Notes: generated by a model from the letters alone, not told the origin. DNA of 64,000 nt from Tipula vernalis (GCA_958295665.1 OY282560.1:267765168-267829167); one strand, 5' to 3'. Counted from the stretch's first letter, positions 10,735 to 22,318 are shown. Translations and numbers: made by a program.

Positions 10735-13554
10735 GTGTGGGCGAAGAACGCAACAGTAATACCAAAGAATTTTGTTGCACATGTTGCAGTAAACCGCCAA
10801 CTGAAAAATGAAGAAGTTTGCATTGAAGGCAGTGTTTGGAAAAGTGGCGAACTAATTCCTCGCTGTTTGGTGCGAACAAACGAAAACGGCGATGCGATGT
10901 TACCAATTTTGAATTTATCAGAGGGTGAAATACGACTGAAAGAAAACGAATTAATCGCAAGGGGAGAATCATGCAGTCCGAGCGAAGAGCAGTTAGGGCC
11001 AATTCAGAAGAACGAAGAGCCGATTCAAACGCAATTACAGGGTGAAGATGCGAACCGACTTCACGTAATGCTAAATGAGCATAGGAATTTGGTCGCGCGC
11101 AACTTAAAGCAGATGGGCTTGACTAATATGACTATATGACCATATAGGCTTGCCCCTATTGAGCGAGAAAAAGTTAAAGAAATCATCGAGGAATTAAAAG
11201 AGGCTGATATTATTTAAGACAGCATTTCTCCTTTCGCCAGTCCGATTATACTAGTGCGCAAAAAGAGTGGTGAGATTTTAGAATGTGCGTCGATTACCGG
11301 GCATTGAATCGAATATCGAAAAAGTATCATTTTCCTCTCCCCCTCATAGATGATCAGCTGGATCGATTGCGTGATCATTGTTATTTCACAAGTTTGCATC
11401 AGCATAGTGGTTATTATCAAATCCCCGTCGCAAAGGAAACTCGACCAATCACCGCCATAGTTACGCCGAATGGACATTACCAATTTAAGCGAACGACGTT
11501 TGGCTTTAGTAATAGTTCAGCTGTTTTTCAATTTTTGAATAATCAAATTCTGGGGAATTTCCGATACAGCATCGCAATGGCATACCTAGATGATATCATC
11601 ATACCGTCTAAATCAGTGGCAGAAGGTTTTACCAATTTGGAGATAATCCTGAATTTAATTCAAAGATCCGGGTTAACACTAAACCTGAGTAAGTGCAGAT
11701 TCTTCTTCAGAAAAATTGAGTACCTAGGGTTCGAGATTTCGTTCAATTCAATAGAACCAGGTACTTCAAAAGTGAAAACAGTGCAAAGTTTCCCGACGCC
11801 GAAAGATGTACGTGCAGTTAGAAGTTTCTATGGCCTATCAAGTTATTTTCGGTGATTTATTAAAGATTTCGCAATTCTGACGAGGCCGTTATCCAAACTA
11901 CTGGGCAAAAATGTACAGTTTGTTGGTGGAAGTGAACAGGAAGCCGCATTCAACACGATTAAACGGGTGTTAACTGAGAAACCAGTGTTAACCATATTTA
12001 AACCTGATACGGAAACGGAAGTGCATACGGATGCAAGTGCTTTGGGCATTGCCGCTGTTTTATACCAGCGTCAAAAAAGTGGATTCCTAAACCCTATTAG
12101 TTATTTTAGTCGGAAGACCTATAAAGAAGAAAGCCGATACTCCGCTATTGAGCTAGAGGCGTTAGCGATTGTAGTTGGACTCGAAAAATTTCGCGTACAC
12201 CTACTAGGAAAACAATTTGTGATCAGAACTGACTGTAGCAGTCTCAAACTTCTTGCAAACAAGAGGGGAATGAATCCAAGAATCGCTAGATGGTTCCTAA
12301 GAATTGCAGAGTTTGAATATAAAATCGAATACGTGCAGGGGAAAATCAATTTATTGGCTGATGCTCTTAGCAGGAATCCAAGCGATGACCAAGGAGAGCT
12401 AGATATAGATGACAGATTTGTTTTAGGAATAGAAAGTGCAACCAATTGGGTTGCTGCAATGCAACGTGGTGATAAGAACATTATGAATATTCGTGACGAA
12501 CTGGAAAAAGGAAATCCCGAGGTGCATGAACGATTTACGATGTATAAATGCCGAGTATACAAGATCACTAAAGGACGATGGCGATTATATGCTCCGGAAG
12601 AGTTAGTTTAAGATCTAGTGAGAGATGCACACGATTCCGTTTGTCATAGGGGAATTGATTAAACACTGCTGAAATTAAAGGAAAATTTCTACTTTCCGAA
12701 AATGCGGAAAATTGTCACAGAATACACCAACAGGTGCTTGAAATGTTTATATTTCAAGAAGCAGATGGAGAAAAAACCAGGATTTTTGCATCCATTAGAC
12801 AAAGGAGATAGGCTTTTCGTGACCGTCCACCTGGATCACATCGGACCATATCCAACTTCCACCAAAGAGAACAAATACGTGGCACCAATGATCAGTAAAT
12901 ATGTAGTTCTGTATGCCGTCCCCGATGTTGGAGTAGAATCTACACTAGAACTTTCCAAAATTTTATTTCACATTACGGAAAGCCCGTAAGATTGATAACT
13001 GATAGGGGAGCTGCGTTTATTTCGGGAAAGTTTGGTGAGTTTTGCGTAACTCATGATATTGTACATTCATCATCATCAAATTGGTTGGGGTACAATTTGC
13101 CATAAACAACGCAGAGCATCGTATCACAAAAACAACGCCGTCCAGAATAATATTCAGATACGAAGGGAGACACTTTAAGCAAAATCAACTCATAGATGAA
13201 ATCTTCGTTGCTAATGAAGACAATGGAATTGAACGAGTAGTAGAAGACGTGGAAAGTTTGTTGGAGAAAAATAGGGAAGTTATGTCCAAGCAATTTAACA
13301 AACATCGTCGAACAGCTCCGAAACTAAATCCCAAGGACTTGGTAATGGTAAAAAGTGAAGCACCTGCGACGGGGGAGAGTCGTAAATTGGCTTATCAGTG
13401 TCGTGGCCTTTATGAGATCGTTAAATATATTGGCAATGATCGTTATTTAGTGCAGGATGTGGAAGGCAAACAACAGTCTGCTCGCATATACAAGGGTATA
13501 TTATCCATTGATCGATTGAAGCTGGTAAAAAGGGTGAAGGCAACCGATTGTTAA
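10735..13554 (+). pseudogene. pol (RT, RNase H, integrase) of the 8.2 kb gypsy element
   Basis: The polyprotein would reverse-transcribe and integrate the element. RT is recognisable from SPIILVRKKSG to AYLDDIIIPS (near 11580, with the YLDD catalytic motif). RNase H follows with TDASALGIAAVLY (near 12030) and ends at LLADALSRNP. Integrase has its zinc domain around 12630-12750 (H, H and C-X2-C), a first acid in HLDHIGP (near 12833) and a second in ITDRGAAF (near 13000). Around 13075 the text jumps to the motif after the third acid, so about 70 residues including the catalytic Glu are missing. At least five stop codons (near 11139, 11217, 11853, 12609, 12660) and a frameshift near 12987 complete the decay. 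The C-terminal part (13081-13554) is open. Confidence 0.85.
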
Positions 13555-13691
13555 AAAAAAAAAACGTTTGCCGTATTTCGAGCCTTAGTTATATTATTTT
13601 ATTTTTGTTTTGTTTGTTGTTTAATAGCTATAGTTTTAATATTATTTGACGTAAATTGTCGAGGACGACAATAGGGTAGGATGGCCGAAAT

Positions 13692-13997
13692 TGTGGCAAT
13701 TTTAAATTGTGAATTTAAGTTTAAATGAAAGCCTTGTGTATATAGGGACAGTTATGCTGTCGTATTTGTGTATATGGCCAGGGTGTTGCAAAAACTCAAC
13801 ACGGAGCGGCGCGACAATCAGAAAAAGGGGTACAGAGAAAAAGATCAAGGGAAACGAGGTACACACAAGACGCAAAATTCAATAAAATAAAATCTAAAAT
13901 AATTGTGACCATCGGAGTTTGATTTATTGAAGTTTGGTTGTGCGGACATAGTAGAAGACTGGTTGGCGAATATTGTTGATAATTTTGGTGCACCAAT
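13692..13997 (+). repeat. 3' LTR of the 8.2 kb gypsy element
   Basis: This repeat begins TGTGGCAATTTTAAATTG and pairs with the 5' LTR at 8228. The preceding 30 bases (GGGTAGGATGG and neighbours) are purine-rich and may be the plus-strand priming tract. The final bases, caccaatat, align with the 5' LTR end. Confidence 0.8.
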
Positions 13998-14009
13998 ATC
14001 AGGAATTGA

Positions 14010-14260
14010 ACTTGGCTATCTTATTAAAACGTCTAGAAATCGCGTTTCAGCATCACAAATATCCGATAAAATCATATACGTGTAGAAAGCGGAACATATG
14101 TTCCATCTATAGCGCCAATCACGTTCTTATAGGCTCTATTACTGCTGAAATTAATTTTTGCAATCTACAACCATCTTTGATGTATTTCTCATTGATTGAA
14201 CAATCATTTGAACAAATTGGGAATCGGGTCCCAAAAGCGGGTGAGTATACGTTGTATGGT
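14010..14260 (-). pseudogene. PIF/Harbinger-like transposase remnant
   Basis: Read on the minus strand, the segment contains NRAYKNVIGAIDGTYVPL. This resembles the conserved block around the first catalytic Asp of PIF/Harbinger (HARBI1/ALP1-like) transposases, whose usual form is IGAIDGTHI. A stop follows a few codons later, and only this block is convincing. It abuts the 3' LTR of the gypsy element, which may have inserted into or next to it. Such enzymes cut and rejoin DNA with TWA targets. Without a search the call is tentative. Confidence 0.5.
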
Positions 14261-14834
14261 TTCTTTATTCATATTTTAATAACATTCGCATAATGCTGGT
14301 TTATTTGTAGTCGGATTGAAACAATGTTGTTTAAATTCCTCGAATGGATTTAGTGGGGAATGTGTCATGAACGGGAGGTCTGCTGTATACATGTGCGGTG
14401 TGTATGTTGGTTATATGTGGCTTAGAGGTATTTGATTTGTCCCAGTGGAGGGTTATTGCAATATCGATTGCTGCTGGTAGAGTCTAAAGCGGGATAATCT
14501 TGCTTATGCTGGTGTATTTGTTAATTTGAATTTGTTTGGATACAAAGTTGCTTACTTTGGCATGATGCGAAATGTCATTTTAGCTAAAAACCGCTGAGCC
14601 GAAATTTGTAATTTCTTTGCGATGTTATTCTATTGTCGTAAGGTTGTCGCAACGAAATCGAACAGTGATGACAAAAAAGTTAGGTTGTGATTTCGGCAAA
14701 ATTATGGGCGTGGCTTATATTATGGATTGTGGCGGCAGGGTTTCACTTTTGAATTTGAATATTTCAAAAAAAATGTTTTTTTTTATTTTTTTTAAATTTT
14801 ATTAGGAACTTTTTTATTGCATATTATAATTATA
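14261..14834. other. Non-coding spacer
   Basis: No gene or repeat can be supported. A poly-A/poly-T tract at about 14765-14815 precedes the Tc1 remnant. Confidence 0.4.
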
Positions 14835-15175
14835 TACAGTATGTTCGAAAAATACGAGTAAAAAAAACCAATGATAACGCCTTAGATAACGAAGGTCAAA
14901 TTATTTTATTAATGTACTCTAATCAATAGTTTTCGCAATTATGTTAATAAGGAGTCCAGTCGCCGTTGTTATCTATTATCGCCTGGCATCTTCGTGTGCA
15001 ACTATCGCTCATTTTTGCACATATTCCAAGTTAAGATCACTCCAAATCCGTTTCAGCGCCAAAGTAAGCTATTTTGTTGTATTTATTATTCTCCCTTTAG
15101 GCTTTCTCTTCATAAGCGACCACACATTTCCGATGGGATTTGAATCTGGGCTCTGCGACGACTGATCTTGTTAGT
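14835..15175 (-). pseudogene. Tc1-like transposase, 3' end with terminal repeat
   Basis: On the minus strand the sequence reads the C-terminal part of a Tc1/mariner transposase. An SPDSNPIGNVWSLMKRK block is the degenerate form of the SPDLNPIE-W motif near the last catalytic acid. It is followed by LKRIWSDLNLEYVQK and remnants of the terminal helix. The element end, TACAGTATGTTCGAAAAA, with a flanking TA at 14833-14836, resembles Tc1 inverted termini. The 5' part is absent to the right of 15175. Several stops and frameshifts make it non-functional. Confidence 0.75.
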
Positions 15176-15401
15176 ATGTCACTTATTATGTTAGATCGTC
15201 TCCGAACTACTGTTGTCAAGTTAATTTAAGAAGCGTACAGAAATCTGACCCACCAAAATAATAAACGTTATTTCCGAATGCAGTTGTAAGTCTAATAAAC
15301 TACAAAATTAGATTTAGATAGTTAGTAAATAATTAGATTTAGAGAGCTATTAATCATAATGCAACAAAAAATCACAGGAATAGGTTGAAATCCAGCAAGA
15401 A
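15176..15401. other. Short AT-rich junction before BEL element
   Basis: About 220 bp with no gene. The BEL pol homology begins abruptly near 15385, so this may be foreign DNA joined by a deletion. It does not match the putative 3' LTR of that BEL element. Confidence 0.4.
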
Positions 15402-16712
15402 ATGGTGGCTTTACTTCAGCGTGACAGTTTTGAGCTTCGAAAATCGTCTTCAAATTGCCAAACCCTATTGGATCAAGTGTCATCAGAATACCATGAACAT
15501 GGGCCATTGCGGGAGTTAAAGTGGGAAGAGTCGGTCAAGGCACTTAGGTTACATTGGGCACCTTCCGGAGATTATTTTGCATTCAAAATCGAAGACTTTC
15601 CAGAATTGCCTGTGACAACGAAACGAATCATTCTCTCAGAGGCTTCAAGAATCTTCGACCCGCTCGGCTGGTTATCCCCCAGTGTTGTCATTGCAAAGAT
15701 CATCTTTCAGGAGTTATGGGTGCTCGAATTATCGTGGGACGAGTCAGTACCGAAATCAGTTGCTGAACGATGGTCGAGATATCGAAAGAATCTGGGATTG
15801 TTGGGATCAATTAAAATCACTCGTTGGATGGATTATCGAACATGTCGCAGCAATCTTCAAATACACGGTTTCAGCGATGCCTCCATGAAGGCATATGCTG
15901 CGGTCGTATATGCTCGCACCACGTTGACAGATAAATCAATAACAGTCACCATTCTCGAAGCGAAAACCAAGGTCGCCCCACTCAAAGCCATCAGCCTACC
16001 GCGATTGGAACTATGCGCCAGTCTGCTACTGGCCACTCTAATGCACAAGATCGTCCAGTCACTCAGCCTCAACGACATCCAACAGTTTGCGTGGACCGAC
16101 TCACAAGTGGTTCTTGGATGGCTCCGCAGTCCTCCCAGCCGATGGAAAACTTTCGTGGCGAATCGCGTTTCGCAAATCATCGATCATTTAAAGTCTAGTG
16201 AATGGTGGTACATTGATACTCGACTTAACCCCGCAAACTGCGCGTCTCGCGGCGTCGAACCTTCGCTACTTCACGATCATCACATTTGGTGGAGAGGTCC
16301 TGAATGGCTGTCGAAACACTCGGACACTTGGCCAACACACAAAATCAACGAGTGCTCCATTCCATTGGAAGAATGCAGAATCGTATCTATGGTCGCCACG
16401 CCGTTAAACGAAGCACTAAAGTCTGACGGGATCTATCAACTTCTGAGTCGCTGTTCCACTCTCGAAAAATTACTTATAGTCACAGCCAATTGTAGACGCT
16501 TCATTCAACACTTTCGTATTATTATTGTGAAAGCCGATCGCAATGACAGTTTCACCAGGGTTCTTGAGATGAATCGGTCATTCCGCTTTTGGGTCCGATT
16601 CGTGCAAGGGGTTCACTTCGCTGATGAAATCCGACGATGCCAATCCAGAGAAAACCTGCTGAACAAAAGTGTGCTTCGCTCACTTAACCCATTCATCGAT
16701 GATGACAACTAA
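15402..16712 (+). pseudogene. BEL/Pao pol: RT end and RNase H (Pao A17 region)
   Basis: A 436-residue open frame covers the end of RT and the RNase H region of a BEL/Pao element. Diagnostic blocks are SFELRKSSSN, SEASRIFDPLGWLSP, LQIHGFSDASMKAYAAVVY (RNase H start), LPRLELCASLL, FAWTDSQVVLGWLRSPP and NPANCASRGV. These are the landmarks of Pao-type polyproteins. The N-terminal gag, protease and RT core are missing, so the gene is 5'-truncated, although this stretch itself is uninterrupted. The stop at 16710-16712 lies before the integrase, which continues in other frames downstream. Confidence 0.9.
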
Positions 16713-17863
16713 AACATTCGTTCTTGCCGGATCAAAGCAAGTATCCGTTAATTCTGCCAAAAAACAGTCCACTCACTAATTTAATCGTCGCACAGGCACA
16801 TCGAACCACACTTCACGGTGATCAACAATTAATGTTGGCACATCTTCGGAGCCGTTACTGGATCATCAATGCCAAGAGGCTAGTACATGCTTTCGCTATC
16901 GTTCAACCACCGGACAATAACTAATGGCCAACCTTCCAGCACCATGCGTCACCCCATCGAGAGCTTTTTTACACAGCGTAGCGGATACGCGTGTCCGGTC
17001 TCGATTAAACCAAGCAGAGGCTGTGGCGTAAGATCAACAAAGGGGTATGTCTGTTTATTCGTGTGCCTATCAACAAAGGCGCTTCATCTGGAGATGGTGT
17101 CAGATCTCACCGCAGATGCATTCATCGCTTCATTCAGAAGGTTTACCGCTCGAAGAAGCAAAATCCAAGCCCTGTACAGCGCCGTGACACCAACTTCATT
17201 GGATCCAACCGTCAAAACAGCACAAAAAATGTAAATCCTGAGGTCGCCACAATGTTAGCTCAAGACAATACGGTCTGGCGCTTCAACCCGCCCGCTTCAC
17301 CACAGGGGTGGCAGGCAGGGGTGAAGTCAGTCAAACACCACCTTGGAAGAATCATCGGCAATACACTACTCACCTTCGAAGAGATGTCAACGTTATTGTG
17401 CCAGATAGAAGCTTGCCTCAATTCGAGGCCATTGTGCCCTATGTCGGATGATCCCGAGGACTATACGACACTCACCCCCGGCCACTTTCTCATCGGAGAG
17501 CCACCCATCACCATTCCAAAACCATCAGTGCTTGACATCCAGTCGAATCGTCTAAACCGATATCAGCAAATACAACAGATGTACCAGCAGTTCTGGAGGA
17601 TCTGGTAGACCGAATACCTGTCACGACTGCAGCAACGTCCCAAATGGCTTAAAATGAACGTTAACTTCACAGTCGGTCAACTAGTTCTGATAAAAAATGA
17701 ACTTTGCCCACCATCCAAGTGGGCAATGGGCCGAATCACTGCTATTCATCCGGGTACCGATGGCCTTATTCGCACAGTCACGCTGAAATGTCAGGGCAAC
17801 ACACTCACGAGACTGGTAGTAAAATTGTGTCTACTGCCGATCCCAGACAACATCGACAACTAA
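16713..17863 (+). pseudogene. BEL/Pao integrase, inactivated
   Basis: This is the continuation of the same element and would encode its integrase. The zinc-domain block (ILPKNSPLTNLIV to SRYWIINAKR, 16745-16880) keeps the histidines, but the expected C-X2-C is lost. In the catalytic core the usual VDYAGP block reads SGYACP, so the first Asp is gone. The second block (DNGTNF in relatives) is broken by a frameshift near 17190. The third reads GWQAGVKSVK where relatives have Glu, so that acid is Gln. A stop splits the frame near 17606. The terminal part (17654-17863) has the LVLIKNELCPPSKWAMGRI motif typical of BEL C-termini. Confidence 0.85.
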
Positions 17864-18108
17864 AGGATTAATCCTTTAGGCCGGCCGGCAATGTTGATGC
17901 CACCATAACAAACACATCATCTTGTGGCGAATACATTGAATTAACACAGACGTCAAACTACATGATGTCCAGTATTTTCCTTCTTCTATCTTCGACTGTC
18001 GATCAAACAACATTGTGTTCATCAAAACATTTATTGATAATAAATTATAATACAATTGATAAAAGTGTTTTTAATTCAAGTATCATCTGCATTAAACATT
18101 ATCGCACA
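17864..18108 (+). repeat. Probable 3' LTR of the BEL element (left part)
   Basis: After the pol stop come two short palindromes (AGGATTAATCCT, GGCCGGCC) and then TGTTGATGCC at about 17891, the usual TGTT start of BEL LTRs. No second LTR is present in the window to prove it. The CsRn1 gypsy element begins at 18109. The DNA right of that element (24331 on, with CTCGTAACATCC) could be the rest of this LTR. Confidence 0.5.
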
Positions 18109-19047
18109 TTTGGGGGATGTAGGTGTGTGGGTAGCGTTGCCGCGATATCAGATATTATTCCTGTGGCCCTATTCTGGCTATTCCCTGGGAATTGGGAATT
18201 GTACTATTTTGACAGTATTCTAGCAGTTTGGAATTATTTTTTCCAAAAGTGTATTCTGGCGATTGGGAATTTTTATTGTAGGGAAAAAATAATTCCATTT
18301 TATGTAAGTTTTGACATTTATTTTTCCCAAATTTTTTTTTTGGGAATTAGAAGAAACTGTTTGTTTTGTGTATTTTCCATATTTTATTTACAACGTAGTA
18401 TCGTTAAAGTTTTTATGTTATATGTAGAAAATAAAATTTTTAAATAATGGCGGCTGCAAAATTTGAAATAGTGGTTTTTCCCATTGGATGATTCCCAATT
18501 AAGCCAGAATACACATTTGGGAATTGGGGAATAAAAAATTGGGAATTATTGAAGTTTGGAAATATTAAATATAGCAATATTTTTCCCAATTCCCAATTCC
18601 CAGGGAATAGCCAGAATAGGGCTACTGGTTGTGTAATCTGACTCCGTAGAATATTGGTATTTTTTGGTTCACAACACTATTCGCTTAAATATTAAACACT
18701 GGTAATTTATTTATTTACATATATTATTTATTTATTGTTGAATAATACACAGCGAAATTTTTCGCAACGAATCAATTAAACAAACTCGTTAAATTATTTT
18801 AATGAAAATTAATTTTTTAGATTTTTGATAAAAAAAGAATATTTTTTCTTGCCAAACTTTTAATAGTTTTTTTCCAACTTCTTTTTTTGTTTTTTCTTTT
18901 TTTTAAAAAACAAAAAGAAGTAGCCTACTTTATATAATACTAAACTAATCTCCGTGTCTTTATTTAATCATTTTTAGGTTCAGTGTTTTCACAAGAGAGT
19001 GTAGACCTGACATGTCAACACAATGCTAGCTATGGCATGTCACCACA
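18109..19047 (-). repeat. 3' LTR of the CsRn1-type element (carrying a MITE)
   Basis: It reads TTTGGGGGATGTAGGTGTG on its left edge and ends CATGTCACCACA on the right. It matches 23876-24330 apart from a 461-bp MITE with its 3-bp duplication and a roughly 18-bp length difference near 18715. It contains the poly-T and poly-A blocks also found in the partner LTR. Confidence 0.9.
18164..18624. mobile_element. 461-bp MITE with CTG target duplication
   Basis: The terminal inverted repeats are about 38 bp. The left end starts TGGCCCTATTCTGGCTATTC; the reverse complement of the right end starts TAGCCCTATTCTGGCTATTC. A second inner inverted pair carries GTGTATTCTGGC. The target CTG is present at 18161-18163 and 18625-18627 and occurs once at 23928-23930 in the partner LTR, which is the empty site. 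There is no coding capacity. The word GGGAATT is repeated many times inside. A related copy lies at 50846-51187, and a more distant relative at 44303-44560. Confidence 0.9.
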
Positions 19048-19060
19048 ATACTCCCCTCCC
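19048..19060 (-). promoter_or_regulatory. Polypurine tract of the CsRn1-type element
   Basis: On the minus strand the 13 bases GGGAGGGGAGTAT lie directly before the 3' LTR. This is the expected plus-strand priming tract. Confidence 0.75.
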
Positions 19061-19147
19061 AGTAAATTGAGAGAATTTACGAAGATAATTTTAAAGAAAT
19101 TTCGAATATTCACGAGAAACGATGACGCAACCTACTCATTCTTCAAT

Positions 19148-19597
19148 TCAATCTAACAATTTTTTCGGAATTTTAACTTGACGACGAGTTCTTGTGACCA
19201 CTGGGTCATGATGAAATTTAGGTAAAGTATCAAATGTGACTTTAATTTTAGATGGAGCAGTAGAAACATTTAATTTAGAATTGGCCAAAGGTAATTTATC
19301 GACAATGTTGTCATCCAGAGTATCCGGTTGTATCAAAGGAATTGACTCAATGCTGTCATTGCTTTCCGAATAACATGGTTTGAGTCGGTCGATAGAAACT
19401 ACGATGTTTTTGCCATTACTAATTATGGTAAAGAATTTCTTATTTCGATTTACTACAAAATATGGTCCAGAATATGGTGCTTGAAGTGCCTTCTTTAACG
19501 CGTCGGTTCGTAAAAATACGTGTGAACAGGTTTCTAAATTTTTACTAATAAAAATGTTTATATTAGCATGATTAATGTTTTTGTAAATTTTGATCAA
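19148..19597 (-). pseudogene. C-terminal end of CsRn1-type pol, frameshifted
   Basis: This frame continues the integrase tail after a single-base frameshift near 19575-19597. There the upstream frame ends FDQNLQKH and this one reads IKIYKNINHANINIF over the same DNA. It contains the ALQAPYSGPYFVVNR block, a VSIDRLKPCY stretch and the terminal TRTRRQVKIPKKLL. These are the substrate-binding tail and conserved end of integrases in this lineage. Confidence 0.85.
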
Positions 19598-22259
19598 ATT
19601 CAGACTGAGGAATTTTTATATCTAAAGACGAATCTACCAGTTGTCCTGGTACGCGCAATGGACTTCCGAAAACGATTTCAACAGAAGTGGTTTTTAATTT
19701 CTCGCTAAATGCTGAACGTAACCCAAGCAGTACAGTTGGCAGAATTGAAGTCCAATCTGGTCGGTCATGACACATTATGGCAGCTTTTAAAGTATGGTGC
19801 CATCTTTCTATCATACCGTTGGCTTTTGGGTTGTAACTGGTTGTCCTGCTTCGATGAAAACCAAGTAACGCAGATAATTCGGAAAATAAATTTGATTCGA
19901 ATTGGGACCCCTGATCAGTAACAATAGTATTTGGCACGCCGAAACGAGAATTCCACGTGGAGAATACGGCAAATACGACAGTGGCCGCAGTTATGTCTGG
20001 GACAGGAACCGCTTCAGCCCATCTCGTGTATCGATCTATTAATGTCACGCAGTACCGATTATTATCAGAAATCGGTAATGGACCAATGATGTATAAGTGA
20101 ATTTCTGCGAAGCGTTGCGAAGTTAATTTATAAGAACCGAGAGGTGAGATGGTATGCCTTGAAACTTTTGATTTTTGACATGCTAAACAACTACGAGCCA
20201 TAGTTCTTGAATCTTTCACGATGGAAGGCCAAATGACATTTTTTGTCACTAACTTAGAAGAAGCCTTTATCCCTGGATGAGATAAATTATGAAAGGTTTC
20301 AAAAACTTTTTTCCGAAATTCAATTGGAATAAAAGGTCTTGGTAAAGCTGTTGTAGTATCGCAATAAATCATTTTATTAGAGTTGAATTTAATTGGGAAT
20401 TGCTTGAATTTGTGTGACGTATCGTCACGTAATATTTCTCGGAATTCTGCATCATTGGATTGAGCATCTGCTATTTGAGCATAATCTATACTTTCGGGGA
20501 TAGAAATTAGATTAATGCGAGATAAAGTGTCGGCCACGACATTATTAATGTCTGAAATATGTTGGATATCGGTAGTGAATTGTCCGATAAAATCCAAATG
20601 ACGAAATTGACGTGGAGATGCTTTTTCCGGTTTCTGATAAAATGCGTAGATGAGTGGTTTATGGTCAGTGAACAATGTGAACTCTCTTCCTTCAAGAAGA
20701 TATTTAAAGTGCTTAATGCCAGAATAAGCTGCAAGCAACTCTCTATCATAAGCACTATAATTTTGCTGTGTTTCATTGAGACGAACAGAGAAAAAGCTAA
20801 GTGGCCGCCATGCGTCCGCAACATACTGTTGAACCACTGCCCCAATCGCAGAATCCGAAGCGTCCACCATAATTGATATTCGCGCAGTAGAAGATGGATG
20901 TGCAAGAAGTGTTGCTTCACAAAGTTTCTTCTTATAATTATCGAAGGCTTCAATGGCTGCTGTTGACCATTCAATAGGAGTTTTACTATTCTTTTTGTAA
21001 CCTTTCAAGAAGTCATTAAGTAAAATTTGATCCGATGCAGCATTTGGAATGAAACGTCTATAAAAGTTAATCATACCCAAAAATCGTTTGAGATGATTGA
21101 CTGTTAAGGGACGTTAAAAATTTTTAATAACGTCGACTCTGCTTTGAACGGGTAAAATGCCTTGTGCATTAACTGTATATCCAAGGAACTTGATTTCGTG
21201 TGAGGCAAATACACTTTTACTAGGATTGATAATTAAACCGTTATCTGATAGTTTTCTAAGTACTATTTCTAGATGTTCTAGATGTTCCTTAAAAGATTTA
21301 GACGCAATTAGAATATCGTCTAAGTAAACGAAAGTAAAATTTAGTCCCAATAAAACGGAATGCATTAATCTTTGGAAAGTTTGGGCCGCATTCCTGAGAC
21401 CGAAGGTCATTTTAGTAAACTCGAATAAACCAAAAGGAGTTGAAATAGCGGTTTTAGGGATATCAGATGGTTCAATTGGAATTTGATGATAAGCTTGGAC
21501 TAAATCTAAAGTAGAGAAAATGTTGCAATCTTCAAGTTGATACGAAAAATCTTGAAGATGCGGAATTGGGTAACCATCAGGAATAGTAATTCGATTTAAA
21601 CTTCGGTAATCCCCACATGGTCTCCAATCACCATTCTTCTTTAAAACCAAGTGCAAAGGGCTCGACCATGGACTGTTACTTGGTCGGCAAATACCTAGAG
21701 ACATGAGATGTTCGAATTCTACCTTTGCGATTTTAAATTTATCCGGCGCCAAACGTCTTGTCTTACATGAAACAGGAGGTCCATTCGTTTCTAAACGATG
21801 TGTAATTTGATGTTTAATAACTTTATTACTCAGCGCACTATTTAAAACGTTCGGAAATTTAGAAAATAAATTTTGAATTTGGGGATCCATTTGCGACTTA
21901 TCCAACTGTGATAATGCGAAGTTTTCTGAAACTGAAATAGCACCGACTGAATATAACGAGGTTACAGGATCGCAAATTCTATGGTTTCGTAAATCCACGA
22001 CTAGACCAGTACTTTTCAAAAAATCTGCCCCGATAATTGGTAATGATACATCCGCAACAATGAATTCCCACTTAAAATTTCGACGTAATCCAATATCTAA
22101 AATTAAAATTTTGGTACCATAAGCCTGAATTGGTGTTCCGTTCGCCGCAAATAGCTTACAATTTGAAACAGCTTTAGAAATATTTGCTAATTTTAAAGGT
22201 ATAACCGAAACATCAGCTCCCGTGTCTATCAAAAATTTAGTTGCCGTATTTAAATCCAA
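19572..22259 (-). pseudogene. CsRn1-type pol: protease, RT, RNase H, integrase
   Basis: The frame runs from 22259 leftward with one in-frame TAA at 21114-21116, just before the RFLGMINFYRRF block. The protease shows [13 protein letters not shown] (D-T-G intact). RT shows [13 protein letters not shown]. RNase H shows VDASDSAIGAVVQQ and a TDHKPLIYAF block. Integrase has H-X4-H (HNLSHPG) and CLAC, then the core. The second and third acids are present (IVTDQGSQF and PKANGMIERWHH), but the first block reads HLYIIGPL where relatives have HLDIIGPL, so a catalytic Asp has become Tyr. This substitution would abolish integration even without the stop. The remaining text is well preserved. Confidence 0.9.
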
Positions 22260-22318
22260 AATTAAAAGACGACTATTAGTGTGTTCGTCAACAACTGCCG
22301 TCGAATTTTGATGAGCAT

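Larger units (their letters stand above)
8228..13997 (+). mobile_element. Ty3/gypsy LTR retrotransposon, mdg3/blastopia-like, degenerate
   Basis: Two direct repeats of about 306 bp (8228-8534 and 13692-13997) bracket gag, protease, RT, RNase H and integrase in the Ty3/gypsy order. By eye the LTRs are about 95% identical, so the insertion is fairly old. The primer-binding site matches the 3' end of a tRNA-Leu, as in mdg3-type insect elements. The element is dead. Its gag is split by a 756-bp retroposon, several stops interrupt pol, the protease motif is altered, and a deletion has removed the last catalytic acid of the integrase. No target duplication could be assigned, so the exact ends are uncertain by a few bases. 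Confidence 0.85.

Noticed and set aside
1..17870. The two BEL pieces (1-776 and 15402-17863) as halves of one split element
   Set aside because: Both pieces include the RT stretch around GGFTL/DSFEL, so they overlap and cannot be halves of a single copy.
17962..18447. 161-codon plus frame spanning the BEL LTR and the MITE
   Set aside because: It crosses two independent element borders and has AT-driven composition, so it is a chance frame.
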